Shown here in pieces: positions 35,194-43,117 of a stretch of DNA of 64,000 bases (its first letter is position 1; each line of letters opens with the position of its first letter). A program made the translations under genes and the position numbers. Under the pieces are notes generated by a model. The model was not told the DNA's origin. It saw only the letters and a list, made by a program, of their open reading frames with translations, and searched no databases. Source of the DNA: Marinobacter panjinensis (lineage in GTDB: Bacteria; Pseudomonadota; Gammaproteobacteria; Pseudomonadales; Oleiphilaceae); assembly GCF_005298175.1 (NCBI RefSeq), contig NZ_SZYH01000001.1, positions 124,001-188,000 of the forward strand, read 5' to 3'.

Positions 35194-37679
35194 TGGCGGC
35201 ATCGAAGAAGTTAATGTCAGTCAAGCGCGACTGGCGTGAAAGGGACGTCAGGGTTGTTCTGTCCGCGCTGATCATTGCCGTTGCCACGGTAGCGACCATC
35301 GCCCTGTTTGCCAGCCAGTTGCAGCGCACACTGGTGACGTCCGCCAGTTCTTTCCTGGCGGCTGACCGCCAGCTGGAAGCGGAGAACGGCCGGCCGGTTC
35401 CCGAAGCCTGGATGCAGGAAGCCGAACAGCGGGGCCTAGAAACCGCCCGCATGATCGAGTTTTCCACCATGGTTTACGGGGCTGACAATTTCCAGCTGGT
35501 GTCGATCAAGGCGGTGAATAACGACTACCCGCTGCGCGGCCAGGTCGAGTACCAGCAAGGTGCGGATGCGCCCCGACAGACAGTCGGTCATGGGCCGGGG
35601 CCCGGAGAGGTGTGGATAAACCCGCGCCTGTTGCGGTTACTGGAACTTGAGATCGGCGACAACCTGGAAGTGGGTAATCATTCGCTGACTATCGCCGGCT
35701 TGCTCGTTCGTGAGCCGGACGGTGGCTTCCGTATGTCATCGCTGGCACCACGGGTCATGATGCACGTGGATGACGTGGCTTCCACCGAGGTGATTCAGGA
35801 AGGCAGCCGGGTGGAATACGTGTACCTGTTTGCCGGCGATGAGGCTGCCCTCAATAGCTACTACAGCTGGCTGCAACCGCAGCTGGAGCCGAGTCATGAG
35901 TGGGAAGGTGTGCGCGATGGTGAGACCTTCTCCGAGTCCCTTGACCGCGCCGAGCGCTTCCTGTTGCTGGGTGGCAGCCTGGCGGTGATGCTGGCGGCGG
36001 TTGCTGTGGCGGTAGCCAGTCGCCAGTACGCGCTATCCCAGAGGGATACCGTTGCCCTGCTGAAAACGCTCGGCGTGAGCAGTAAAGGAATTGGGCGGTT
36101 GTACATTCGCCGTCTGGCTCTTTGGGGCATCGTTGGTGCCATCGGTGGGCTTCTGGTGGCCCTGCCTCTGTACTGGCTCCTGTCCAGCGTGCTGGGGGAT
36201 GTGCTGGAGCGACAGATCGATTATCAGCTGGACCCCGACGCATTGATACCGGCACTTCTGACAGCCCTGGTGTCGCTGTTTGCTTTTGCCTACCCGCCGA
36301 TTCGAAGGCTGCGCAATGTGCCAGCCATGCGGGTATTGCGAAGCCAGCCTGGCGAGTCCGGCCGAGAGGCCATTCCGGATCTGGTCATTGCCGTAGTGGC
36401 GATCTTCGGTCTGGTATGGATGTACGCCCGGGAGGTGTCCCTGGTGTTGTCGCTGCTGGGTGGCCTTGTGTTGCTGCTGGGTGCGCTGGGGCTGTTGGGG
36501 TGGCTGCTGGTGAGCACGCTGCGCAGAATCAGTGGCGGTGGCAACGCGTGGCGTCTGGCGTTGGTGGGGCTATACCGCCATCGCCGTGCCAGTCTGTCCC
36601 AGATGGCAGTGTTTGCCATGACGCTGATGCTGGCGGCCACATTGATCCTGGTCAGAACCTCGTTGCTGAACGATTGGCAGGCACAGTTGCCGGAAGACAC
36701 CCCCAACCACTTCCTGATCAACATCGCGCCCCAGGCGGTCGATGAGGTGGATGAATTCTGGGCAGAGCGTGGGCATCCCCTGGAACAACTGTATCCCATG
36801 GTCCGTGGCCGGCTGACTGAACTGAACGGGCAGCCCGTTAAAGAAGCGGTGACCAAGGAAGAGCGTGTGGGGGCTCTGAATCGTGAGCTCAACCTGACCT
36901 GGATGGACGAATTGCCGGAAGACAACGAAATCGTGGCGGGCGAGTGGTTTGCCAGCGGCCAGACCGATGGCGTGTCCATTGAGGCGGAGTTGGCCGGTAA
37001 GCTCGGGGTCAAAGTGGGTGATGAGCTTGGTTTTACCATCGGTTCAGACAAGGTGACAGAAACCGTCACCAGCATACGTACCGTCCAGTGGGACAGCATG
37101 AAACCCAACTTTTACATGGCGTTTCCGCCCGGGGGCGGGCTTGAGAATATGCCGGCGACCTGGATCACGGCGTTCTTCCTGCCCGCGGATATGAAGGGCG
37201 AACTTAACGACTTTTCGCGTCAATTCCCGACTGTGTCGGTGCTGGAAATCGACCATGTGATCGAACGCATTCAGGAAATCGTGCGTCAGGTAACGCAGGC
37301 CATTGAAGCGATACTGGCGTTGATTCTGGCGGCGGCGCTGGTGGTCATGGCTGCGGTGGTCAGCGCCACCATGCAGGACCGGCAAAGGGAAGGTGCCTTG
37401 CTACGAACCCTGGGCGGCAGGCAGTCACTGCTGGTGAGAAGCACCATGCTGGAGTTTGCTTTGCTGGGGTTCTTTGCCGGCATCCTTGGGGTTGCGGCCG
37501 CGGAAGGCGCTGTCTGGGCGTTGCAGTTCAGGATGTTTGAAGGGGAATTCCGCTGGCACTGGCAGGCCATTCTGCCGATTCCACTGCTCAGCGCCCTGGT
37601 ATTGGCATTGTTTGGCCGCTGGCAGCTGAAACCTGTGTTGAGTGTGTCGCCGATGTTGCTGCTCAGGCGTCTGGAGTAG
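35193..37679 (+). CDS. ybbP: ABC transporter permease (YbbP type, FtsX superfamily)
   Basis: A large permease of 828 residues with about ten transmembrane segments. It has an N-terminal TM (about 20-45), a periplasmic domain, a first FtsX block (about 255-385), a TM pair (about 395-445), a second soluble domain and a final FtsX block (about 690-820). The duplicated FtsX layout and length are those of YbbP. The ATG overlaps the ybbA stop (TGATG). Together with the neighbouring periplasmic TesA this suggests handling of lipid-like molecules, which is inference from synteny. Confidence 0.9.
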   Translation: MAASKKLMSVKRDWRERDVRVVLSALIIAVATVATIALFASQLQRTLVTSASSFLAADRQLEAENGRPVPEAWMQEAEQRGLETARMIEFSTMVYGADNFQLVSIKAVNNDYPLRGQVEYQQGADAPRQTVGHGPGPGEVWINPRLLRLLELEIGDNLEVGNHSLTIAGLLVREPDGGFRMSSLAPRVMMHVDDVASTEVIQEGSRVEYVYLFAGDEAALNSYYSWLQPQLEPSHEWEGVRDGETFSESLDRAERFLLLGGSLAVMLAAVAVAVASRQYALSQRDTVALLKTLGVSSKGIGRLYIRRLALWGIVGAIGGLLVALPLYWLLSSVLGDVLERQIDYQLDPDALIPALLTALVSLFAFAYPPIRRLRNVPAMRVLRSQPGESGREAIPDLVIAVVAIFGLVWMYAREVSLVLSLLGGLVLLLGALGLLGWLLVSTLRRISGGGNAWRLALVGLYRHRRASLSQMAVFAMTLMLAATLILVRTSLLNDWQAQLPEDTPNHFLINIAPQAVDEVDEFWAERGHPLEQLYPMVRGRLTELNGQPVKEAVTKEERVGALNRELNLTWMDELPEDNEIVAGEWFASGQTDGVSIEAELAGKLGVKVGDELGFTIGSDKVTETVTSIRTVQWDSMKPNFYMAFPPGGGLENMPATWITAFFLPADMKGELNDFSRQFPTVSVLEIDHVIERIQEIVRQVTQAIEAILALILAAALVVMAAVVSATMQDRQREGALLRTLGGRQSLLVRSTMLEFALLGFFAGILGVAAAEGAVWALQFRMFEGEFRWHWQAILPIPLLSALVLALFGRWQLKPVLSVSPMLLLRRLE

Positions 37680-37721
37680 CGCAGCGGGGCTGCGCAGGGA
37701 AGTATGGCTGAGAGGCGGGAA

Positions 37722-38516
37722 CTAACGGTAGTGGGAAAGTATCTCCTCCAGCTCGCCGTTCTTCTTCATGGCTTCAAGCTCGCGGTTAAATGACTCGACA
37801 AAGTCCGTGCAGTCTTTTCTCAGCATCAGCCGGAAACCGTATTGGCTCAGCATCGCTGAAGTGGTGCGGAATTTACCCTGCATGTCTTCGTTGCGCAGGA
37901 TCCATTTGCCTACCAGTCGGTCTGCAACGGCGGCATCCATGTCGTCTCCGTGTAGTACATAGTGGAACACGTCCTTGTCACGGGAAACATCAAAACGCCT
38001 GATCTCGCCCGCCTGGAAGTGGGGTTCCAGGGTCGGGTAGTGGTAACCGAGGGGGGTCACCAGCGTGTGTGAAAACAGGTCCTCAGGCACTTCAAATTCC
38101 AGGTCCGAGTCTTCGGGCACGAACAGCACTTCCTCGATGTCCACTATGGGATCGGTAAAGGCGAACTCCTCAGGATTGTCCGTCCATTCCCTGGCGCGAG
38201 TAGTGGCGTCGATATAGCCTTCCTTGATCATCTGGTCCACACGTTTGCGGGGGATCTGTTCAGGGATCACCACATAGTCCAGACGCTCGGCAATCGCAGT
38301 GACCACCTCCCACATGATACCGGAATGTTTTCCGTTCTCGTAGATCAGATAAGGTGGGTAACCGTTGGGAGAGACGTTAAAGCGGACAACCCGCTCGGTA
38401 TTCTGTGTGGCCGCGTTTTCGGTGGCGAGAACGCCTGTTCCTGACAGGACAGAGAAAGCGAGTGTCAGTGAGGCAAGGATTATCGGCAGGCGCCGGCTGG
38501 ATGATGCGTTGCGCAT
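37722..38516 (-). CDS. periplasmic solute-binding protein, SBP_bac_3 type
   Basis: The precursor is 264 residues with a signal peptide (basic start RRLPIILASLTLAFSVLSG). The mature protein has the family-3 pattern: GYPPYLIYENGKHSGIMWEVVTAIAERL, then IPRKRVDQMIKEGYIDA and FTDPIVDIEEVLFV. No ABC permease or ATPase of the amino-acid type is adjacent, and no histidine kinase or cyclase domain is fused, so it may be an orphan sensor or binding protein. The ligand is unknown. The 190 bases beyond its start carry the ADH hairpin at 38665-38692 and a tail of AT-rich sequence. Confidence 0.82.
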   Translation of the reverse strand: MRNASSSRRLPIILASLTLAFSVLSGTGVLATENAATQNTERVVRFNVSPNGYPPYLIYENGKHSGIMWEVVTAIAERLDYVVIPEQIPRKRVDQMIKEGYIDATTRAREWTDNPEEFAFTDPIVDIEEVLFVPEDSDLEFEVPEDLFSHTLVTPLGYHYPTLEPHFQAGEIRRFDVSRDKDVFHYVLHGDDMDAAVADRLVGKWILRNEDMQGKFRTTSAMLSQYGFRLMLRKDCTDFVESFNRELEAMKKNGELEEILSHYR

Positions 38517-38664
38517 AGATGCGAGGCTCTGAATTCATCAAAAAAACAAACCCGGCTACATCCCTGCCAGCGAGTTTAAATTGTCACTTTTTCCCGCGTT
38601 GATTTCAACGATTTAGTTGCAATGTTTTTAGCCGGGAGAGCCGGTTTGTGTATGTCGCAGCATC

Positions 38665-38692
38665 CCGGACACCCCCCTGGCAGGGTGTCCGG
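38665..38692 (-). terminator. hairpin downstream of the Fe-alcohol dehydrogenase
   Basis: CCGGACACCC (38665-38674) and GGGTGTCCGG (38683-38692) form a perfect ten-pair stem with an 8-base loop, 14 bases beyond the dehydrogenase stop. There is no T run, so it may work as a Rho-assisted stop or mRNA stabiliser. Confidence 0.5.
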
Positions 38693-38706
38693 AGGGCTCC
38701 GTCCAG

Positions 38707-39894
38707 TCAGGCCCAAGCTTTCTTCAGAACCGCCCGGGCGTCTTCCAGCGTGACTTCTTTCGGGTTGAACATCATGGAACCGTCATCCATGGCCAACTCG
38801 GCGATGGTGTCCAGCTGATGCTCCTCCACACTGCCCGCTTCCTTGAGGGTGCGCGGCAGCTTGCAACGCTTGAACAGCTCATCCCGAAGCTTGCGAAGGG
38901 CGGATATGCTGCCCTCAGCGCGGCGGCTGGCTGGTGTGGCAGCATAGACTTCCGGGCCTTCAAGGTAGAGCAGGAGTTCGCCCAGCGGCGCCCGAATCGT
39001 CTCCAGGTTATATTCCAGCACGTACGGCAGATACAGGCTCATGCAAAGCCCGTGGGGCAGGTGACAGATGGCACCGGTGGCATGCCCGAGGGCATGAACC
39101 AGTCCTACCATGGAGTTGGAGAAGGCAATGCCGGCCATGGTGGAGGCCTGTGCCAGCTCCAACCGGTTATCGCTGTCCTTCGGGTTGTCCATGACTTTCA
39201 GCAGAGAGGTGCTGATTTTCTTGATAGCGGCCGTTGCATAGGCATCACTGAGCGGGTTTTTCGCCATACAGGTGAACGCTTCCGTGGCATGGGTCATCGC
39301 GTCCATGGCGGTGGCGGCAGTGATGTGCGGCGGTAATGTCAGGGTCATTCGCGGGTCGATTACCGCAGCGTTGGGCAGCAGGAACGACGACGTGAACGGC
39401 AGCTTTACTGACTTGGCCGTGTCGGTAATCACCGCAACGGAGGTGACTTCAGATCCGGTACCGGCCGTGGTTGGCACCACCAGGAACGGCTTCAGCGGGT
39501 GCTTGATGATGCCCGCGCCACTGTACTCGGCAATGTTGTCACCACCTTCCGACACCAGGATGTTCACCGCCTTGGCGGTATCAATGGCAGAACCACCCCC
39601 CACCGCAATGAGGGAATCGCACTTTTCGTGGCGGTAGATTCCGGCAATGTCTTTCACCACGCCGGTGGAGGAATCCGGCGGAACGTCATCGTAAATGCTG
39701 ATGATTTCCAGGCCGCTTTCTTCGCAAGCCGCAATCACGGGGTCAAGAAGTCCGGCGGCGCGAACGCCTTTGTCGGTAATAATCATCGGCCGCTTGGCGC
39801 CCAGGCCGGTCAGCTCATAGGGGATGTGCTCCAGCGCTGCTTTACCGGCGATTACCTTAACCGGGCAGAAAAATTCATAGTATTGGTTGGTCAT
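38707..39894 (-). CDS. iron-containing alcohol dehydrogenase
   Basis: A group III Fe-dependent alcohol dehydrogenase of 395 residues. It has the NAD-binding GGGSAIDTAKAVN, the PTTAGTGSEVTSVAVI motif, and metal-ligand histidines in SNSMVGLVHALGHATGAICHLPHG. Such enzymes interconvert alcohols and aldehydes in the cytosol; chain-length preference cannot be read from sequence. The ATG shares one base with the stop of the upstream SCP2-like gene, so the two are translationally coupled. A palindromic operator candidate lies before that gene. Confidence 0.93.
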   Translation of the reverse strand: MTNQYYEFFCPVKVIAGKAALEHIPYELTGLGAKRPMIITDKGVRAAGLLDPVIAACEESGLEIISIYDDVPPDSSTGVVKDIAGIYRHEKCDSLIAVGGGSAIDTAKAVNILVSEGGDNIAEYSGAGIIKHPLKPFLVVPTTAGTGSEVTSVAVITDTAKSVKLPFTSSFLLPNAAVIDPRMTLTLPPHITAATAMDAMTHATEAFTCMAKNPLSDAYATAAIKKISTSLLKVMDNPKDSDNRLELAQASTMAGIAFSNSMVGLVHALGHATGAICHLPHGLCMSLYLPYVLEYNLETIRAPLGELLLYLEGPEVYAATPASRRAEGSISALRKLRDELFKRCKLPRTLKEAGSVEEHQLDTIAELAMDDGSMMFNPKEVTLEDARAVLKKAWA

Positions 39895-40439
39895 TATGCT
39901 CTCACCGTGTCGACAAAATTGGAGGCTACCTTGAGGTAAATACGAGCCGCACTGAGGAGTTTCTCGGGCAGGTGCAGGTTCGAGGGATATTCCTTTACAG
40001 CCCGTTCCGCCACCAGTTTGGGCAGAATGAAGGTCTCAAGCCGGTTCAGAATCCGGGTCATGCGGATGGCGTAGCTGATATCGCCGTCCACCAGCATGCG
40101 GTCATTGGCAAAGGCAACCGAGGTTTTTTCCTGGAATGACAGCACCAGGAAGGCATGGGCAATGTGCTTGAACTGGATGGACAGGTCTATTGGCCGGGGC
40201 GCCGAGTCGCCATGGTAGTGGAAACGGCCGTCGCCGATGTGCTCCACAATAAGGCGGGAGCCGTTCGGCATCACCATCATCTCAAACAGGAAGCCCTCGG
40301 GCAGGGCCCGGGCTTCTTTCTGTACGGTAGCGTCAATTTCGCTGACGGCCTGAAGCGCACGCCCCATGACCTGGAACATGAGCTCTACATAAAGCCGGCG
40401 GGCCTGGAAGACCATCGGCTGGATACGTTTCGCGAGCAT
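39894..40439 (-). CDS. SCP2-like lipid-binding domain protein (putative)
   Basis: This 181-residue soluble protein has no signal peptide. The central part (about 65-130) contains RPIDLSIQFKHIAHAFLVLSF, AFANDRMLVDGDISYAIRMTRILN, a pattern like the sterol carrier protein 2 fold: hydrophobic strand, helix, then a loop with VDGD and a helix. SCP2-like proteins bind fatty acyl chains or sterol-like lipids. The assignment rests on pattern resemblance and is moderate. Coupling to an Fe-alcohol dehydrogenase suggests a role in processing lipophilic alcohols or aldehydes. Confidence 0.6.
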   Translation of the reverse strand: MLAKRIQPMVFQARRLYVELMFQVMGRALQAVSEIDATVQKEARALPEGFLFEMMVMPNGSRLIVEHIGDGRFHYHGDSAPRPIDLSIQFKHIAHAFLVLSFQEKTSVAFANDRMLVDGDISYAIRMTRILNRLETFILPKLVAERAVKEYPSNLHLPEKLLSAARIYLKVASNFVDTVRA

Positions 40440-40473
40440 GGCAATCGTCCGATTGTTGAATGATTACCTCAAT

Positions 40474-40495
40474 TTTTAGAGTTATTGCTCTAAAA
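40474..40495. promoter_or_regulatory. palindromic operator candidate before the SCP2-like/Fe-ADH operon
   Basis: TTTTAGAG (40474-40481) and CTCTAAAA (40488-40495) are perfect inverse complements around TTATTG. It lies 35 bases upstream of the SCP2-like start and 20 bases beyond the M48 protease stop, on AT-rich DNA. The spacing suits a regulator-binding site at a promoter. No T run follows on the minus strand, which argues against a simple terminator. Confidence 0.5.
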
Positions 40496-40514
40496 GTCAA
40501 TGCGGACGATGACA

Positions 40515-41795
40515 TCAGCTCTGCGTCAGTTGGGCCAGCTTCTGTTTTGCTTCCTGGGCAATCTGCCCTTCAGCCTTGGCTGCGGTGCTGTAATACTGGA
40601 TAGCATCGTCCCGACGCTTCTGCTGGACAGCAATATCGCCAAGGCGCAGAAAGGCGATGGAGGTCGGCACAGCTTCATTGGCCTTGTTCAGCCGCTCCTT
40701 TGCCTTGTCCAGTTTGTTCAGCTCAAGGGCGTTGAGGCCACTGTGAAGCTGGTAGGTGAACATCTCAGGATAGAGGGAAGTGGCCCTGTCGAAGTCGGCC
40801 TCGGCTTTTTTCTCATTGTCCTGGGCCCTGTAGATCCGCCCGCGCAGAGAATAAAAGGCGGCTTCCTCAGGCTCGATTCTGATCGCCTCGTTTACCTTGG
40901 CGAGTGCCTGATCAAGCTTGTCGTCGCTGGCCAGCTTCAGGGCTTCATCGTGAGCGTTATAGGCAGGTTGGCGGTCACGTAGAAACGACAGTTTTTTCTG
41001 GTATTCGTCCTTTCCCCGGTACCCTCCAGCGCCGATCTTGTTGACCAGTTCCTGGTTCTCATTCACGCGCTTTTGTGACGGTGGATGGGTGGCAAACATG
41101 CCCTCAATAAAGCTGGTATTGCGGCCCTCGGAAAGCCGGACAAAGATTTCCTGCAGCTCCACCGCGGCCTGGGGGTCATAGCCGGCTTCTTTCATGTAGC
41201 GAATACCATAGTGGTCTGACTCGAGCTCATCGCCCTGGCTGTACTGGGCCAACGCGAGCTGGGCACCCATGGCCGCGCCACCCATGATCAACCCGGCCCA
41301 CTCGTTGTCAGAGAGCGCAAACCCGAGCCCCGCTACACCGGCACTGATCAGCATGCCTTGCTGCATCCGCTGCACACTGTGACGTGCTGCGGCATGGACA
41401 ATTTCATGGCCCAGAATGGAGGCAAGTTGAGCCTCGTCCTCCAGTTCTGTCAGCAGTCCCCGGTTGATGGCAATCTTGCCACCGGGAAGCGCCCAGGCGT
41501 TGGGAACGCTGCTGTTCAGTACCACAAATTCGTAGGGGAGATCGGGCCGATCACTGACTTTTGCCAGCTTTTGGCCAACTTCACTGACGTACTGATTCAG
41601 GTCCGGGTCCAGGTAGAACTGGCCGCCCTGGGTCTGCTGGGTTGGTTTGTACTGCTCGCTGCCAATGGAAAGCTCTTGGCTCTCGGGGATCAGCGATAGC
41701 TGTTTCTCTCCTGTGACGGGATTGACGGTACACCCGGAAAGAAAAGCGAGCACAATAATAACGGTGAGGTATCGTAATCCAGCGTGGATATTCAC
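40515..41795 (-). CDS. M48 family metalloprotease lipoprotein with TPR domain
   Basis: A 426-residue envelope protease related to BepA/YfgC and LoiP. The signal peptide ends in lipobox LSGC, so the mature protein is lipid-anchored. The zinc site is HEIVH with downstream glutamate in DELESDHYG, and the selectivity segment ATHPPSQKRVNEN is typical of M48 proteases. C-terminal TPR-like helices (about 280-420) probably bind partners. The start is GTG with AAGGAG upstream. A role in outer-membrane protein quality control is inferred from relatives. Confidence 0.9.
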   Translation of the reverse strand: MNIHAGLRYLTVIIVLAFLSGCTVNPVTGEKQLSLIPESQELSIGSEQYKPTQQTQGGQFYLDPDLNQYVSEVGQKLAKVSDRPDLPYEFVVLNSSVPNAWALPGGKIAINRGLLTELEDEAQLASILGHEIVHAAARHSVQRMQQGMLISAGVAGLGFALSDNEWAGLIMGGAAMGAQLALAQYSQGDELESDHYGIRYMKEAGYDPQAAVELQEIFVRLSEGRNTSFIEGMFATHPPSQKRVNENQELVNKIGAGGYRGKDEYQKKLSFLRDRQPAYNAHDEALKLASDDKLDQALAKVNEAIRIEPEEAAFYSLRGRIYRAQDNEKKAEADFDRATSLYPEMFTYQLHSGLNALELNKLDKAKERLNKANEAVPTSIAFLRLGDIAVQQKRRDDAIQYYSTAAKAEGQIAQEAKQKLAQLTQS

Positions 41796-41988
41796 GGGCA
41801 GAACTCCTTGGTCAATGTCCCTGGGCGACGCTGCCGGTTGGCCGGGTCGCCTTTTTTTGCAGATTTGTTACGTTTATACCATATCCGTGATGTGTGGAGG
41901 CTTTCATGACTTTACGTTAGTATTGCCGGTCATTTTATCGAGCATTTCATGCGCACTACCCCCGAGCCTATCTGACGAGCCAGACTTT

Positions 41989-42459
41989 ATGAACGATGCC
42001 ATGAGAATGGACCGGGTTCGCCGTTTTATAGGAACCCTGAACCAGGCCCGCGAACTGGGCCTGACCGTAACATCGGCAAAAAAAGGTCAGCTGACTCTGT
42101 GCCTGCCATACAGCGACCTGATTATCGGTAACCCGGATACCGGCGTCATTCACGGTGGCGCCATCACCACGCTGATGGATACGGCCTCGGGCTCAGCGAC
42201 CATGTGCGCCCTGGATGACTTCGAGCTTTGTCCCACACTGGACCTGCGAGTTGATTACATGCGCCCCGCCGTACCCCATAAGGCTGTTTTCGCGCGCGCA
42301 GAGACCTACAAAGTGACCCGCAATATCATCTTTACCCGCTGCGAGGCTTTCCATGAAACGGGCGAGACCATCGCCAACTGCGTCGGCACCTTCATGCGGA
42401 TCGGCAAGGAAGCAATGCCAAAGTCTTTCCGTGATCTGATCGACGGAGAAAAAGAATAA
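41989..42459 (+). CDS. PaaI-type hotdog thioesterase
   Basis: This 156-residue hotdog-fold acyl-CoA thioesterase has the catalytic helix region GVIHGGAITTLMDTASGSAT and the strand LDLRVDYMRPA, both diagnostic of the PaaI/YdiI group. The open frame extends upstream into non-conserved sequence; the ATG at 41989 fits the domain start although its ribosome-binding site is weak, and a second ATG at 42001 is possible. The stop overlaps the ATG of a second hotdog gene (TAATG), indicating coupled translation. Confidence 0.88.
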   Translation: MNDAMRMDRVRRFIGTLNQARELGLTVTSAKKGQLTLCLPYSDLIIGNPDTGVIHGGAITTLMDTASGSATMCALDDFELCPTLDLRVDYMRPAVPHKAVFARAETYKVTRNIIFTRCEAFHETGETIANCVGTFMRIGKEAMPKSFRDLIDGEKE

Positions 42460-42890
42460 TGAACCCTGAAATTCTTCGTTACACCCAGGAAACCGGTGAT
42501 TTTTCCCGCATGCTGGAAAGCATCCCCTACGCCCGGTTCATTGGCCTGGAATGCGACCGTTTTGGCGACGATCTGATTTTTCGGCTGCCGAAAAAAGAAG
42601 AGAACCTGGGCAACCCCATTTTGCCGGCCATCCACGGCGGGGTGATCGGTGGCTTCATGGAGCTGTCCGCTGTCATCTACCTGATGATGTCCCAGGAAAC
42701 CTTGCGCATGCCCCGAATCGTGGACTTTTCCCTGGATTACCTGCGCGCGGGCCTGAACCGGGAAACCTTCGCCGAGTGCCAGCTGACCCGCCAGGGCAAC
42801 CGCGTGGCTAACGTTATGATCTCCGCCTGGCAGAAGTCCCGGTCCCAGCCTATTGCTACTGCCAGGGCTCACTTTTTGCTGGACGACTAA
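42459..42890 (+). CDS. second PaaI-type hotdog thioesterase
   Basis: This 143-residue hotdog protein has AIHGGVIGGFMELSAVIYLM for the catalytic helix and IVDFSLDYLRAGL for the following strand, so it is homologous to the gene before it but divergent in sequence. The pair may form a heteromer or have split substrate preferences; that is inference. It starts within the stop of the first gene. The next rightward feature is the heat-shock promoter of htpG. Confidence 0.87.
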   Translation: MNPEILRYTQETGDFSRMLESIPYARFIGLECDRFGDDLIFRLPKKEENLGNPILPAIHGGVIGGFMELSAVIYLMMSQETLRMPRIVDFSLDYLRAGLNRETFAECQLTRQGNRVANVMISAWQKSRSQPIATARAHFLLDD

Positions 42891-42912
42891 AGACTATTCC
42901 TGTCTGCAAGGG

Positions 42913-42940
42913 CTTGAAAAGACCCCGTTAGACCCCATTT
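42913..42940 (+). promoter_or_regulatory. sigma-32 heat-shock promoter of htpG
   Basis: CTTGAAA (42913-42919) and CCCCATTT (42933-42940) are separated by 13 bases and match the E. coli RpoH consensus CTTGAAA / CCCCATNT exactly. The expected start would be near 42946, giving a leader of about 170 bases that contains a whole hairpin repeat element. Confidence 0.88.
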
Positions 42941-42973
42941 CCTCCTGCAAGACAAACTCCACAGTTTGGTGCT

Positions 42974-43077
42974 GCGGCTACGAAGGCGTTTTCAAAACCG
43001 TGCGGAGCCATGGATGGCGGAGCCCGAGCGTACAGGGATGTATTTACAGCGTGTTTTGGAAACGCCTTCGTAGCCGC
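42974..43077. repeat. hairpin repeat element, family 1 copy B, in the htpG leader
   Basis: Arms GCGGCTACGAAGGCGTTT (42974-42991) and AAACGCCTTCGTAGCCGC (43060-43077) are perfect inverse complements. The core contains GTGCGGAGCCATGGATGG, then GGAGCCCGAGCGTACAGGG and ATGTATTTACAGCG, matching the core of copy A (17611-17710, minus strand) with few differences. It lies between the sigma-32 promoter and the htpG ribosome-binding site, so it should be transcribed. Confidence 0.88.
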
Positions 43078-43117
43078 GGCGCTCCACCGTTCGTTGATAG
43101 CAGGAGACAAACAAGCC

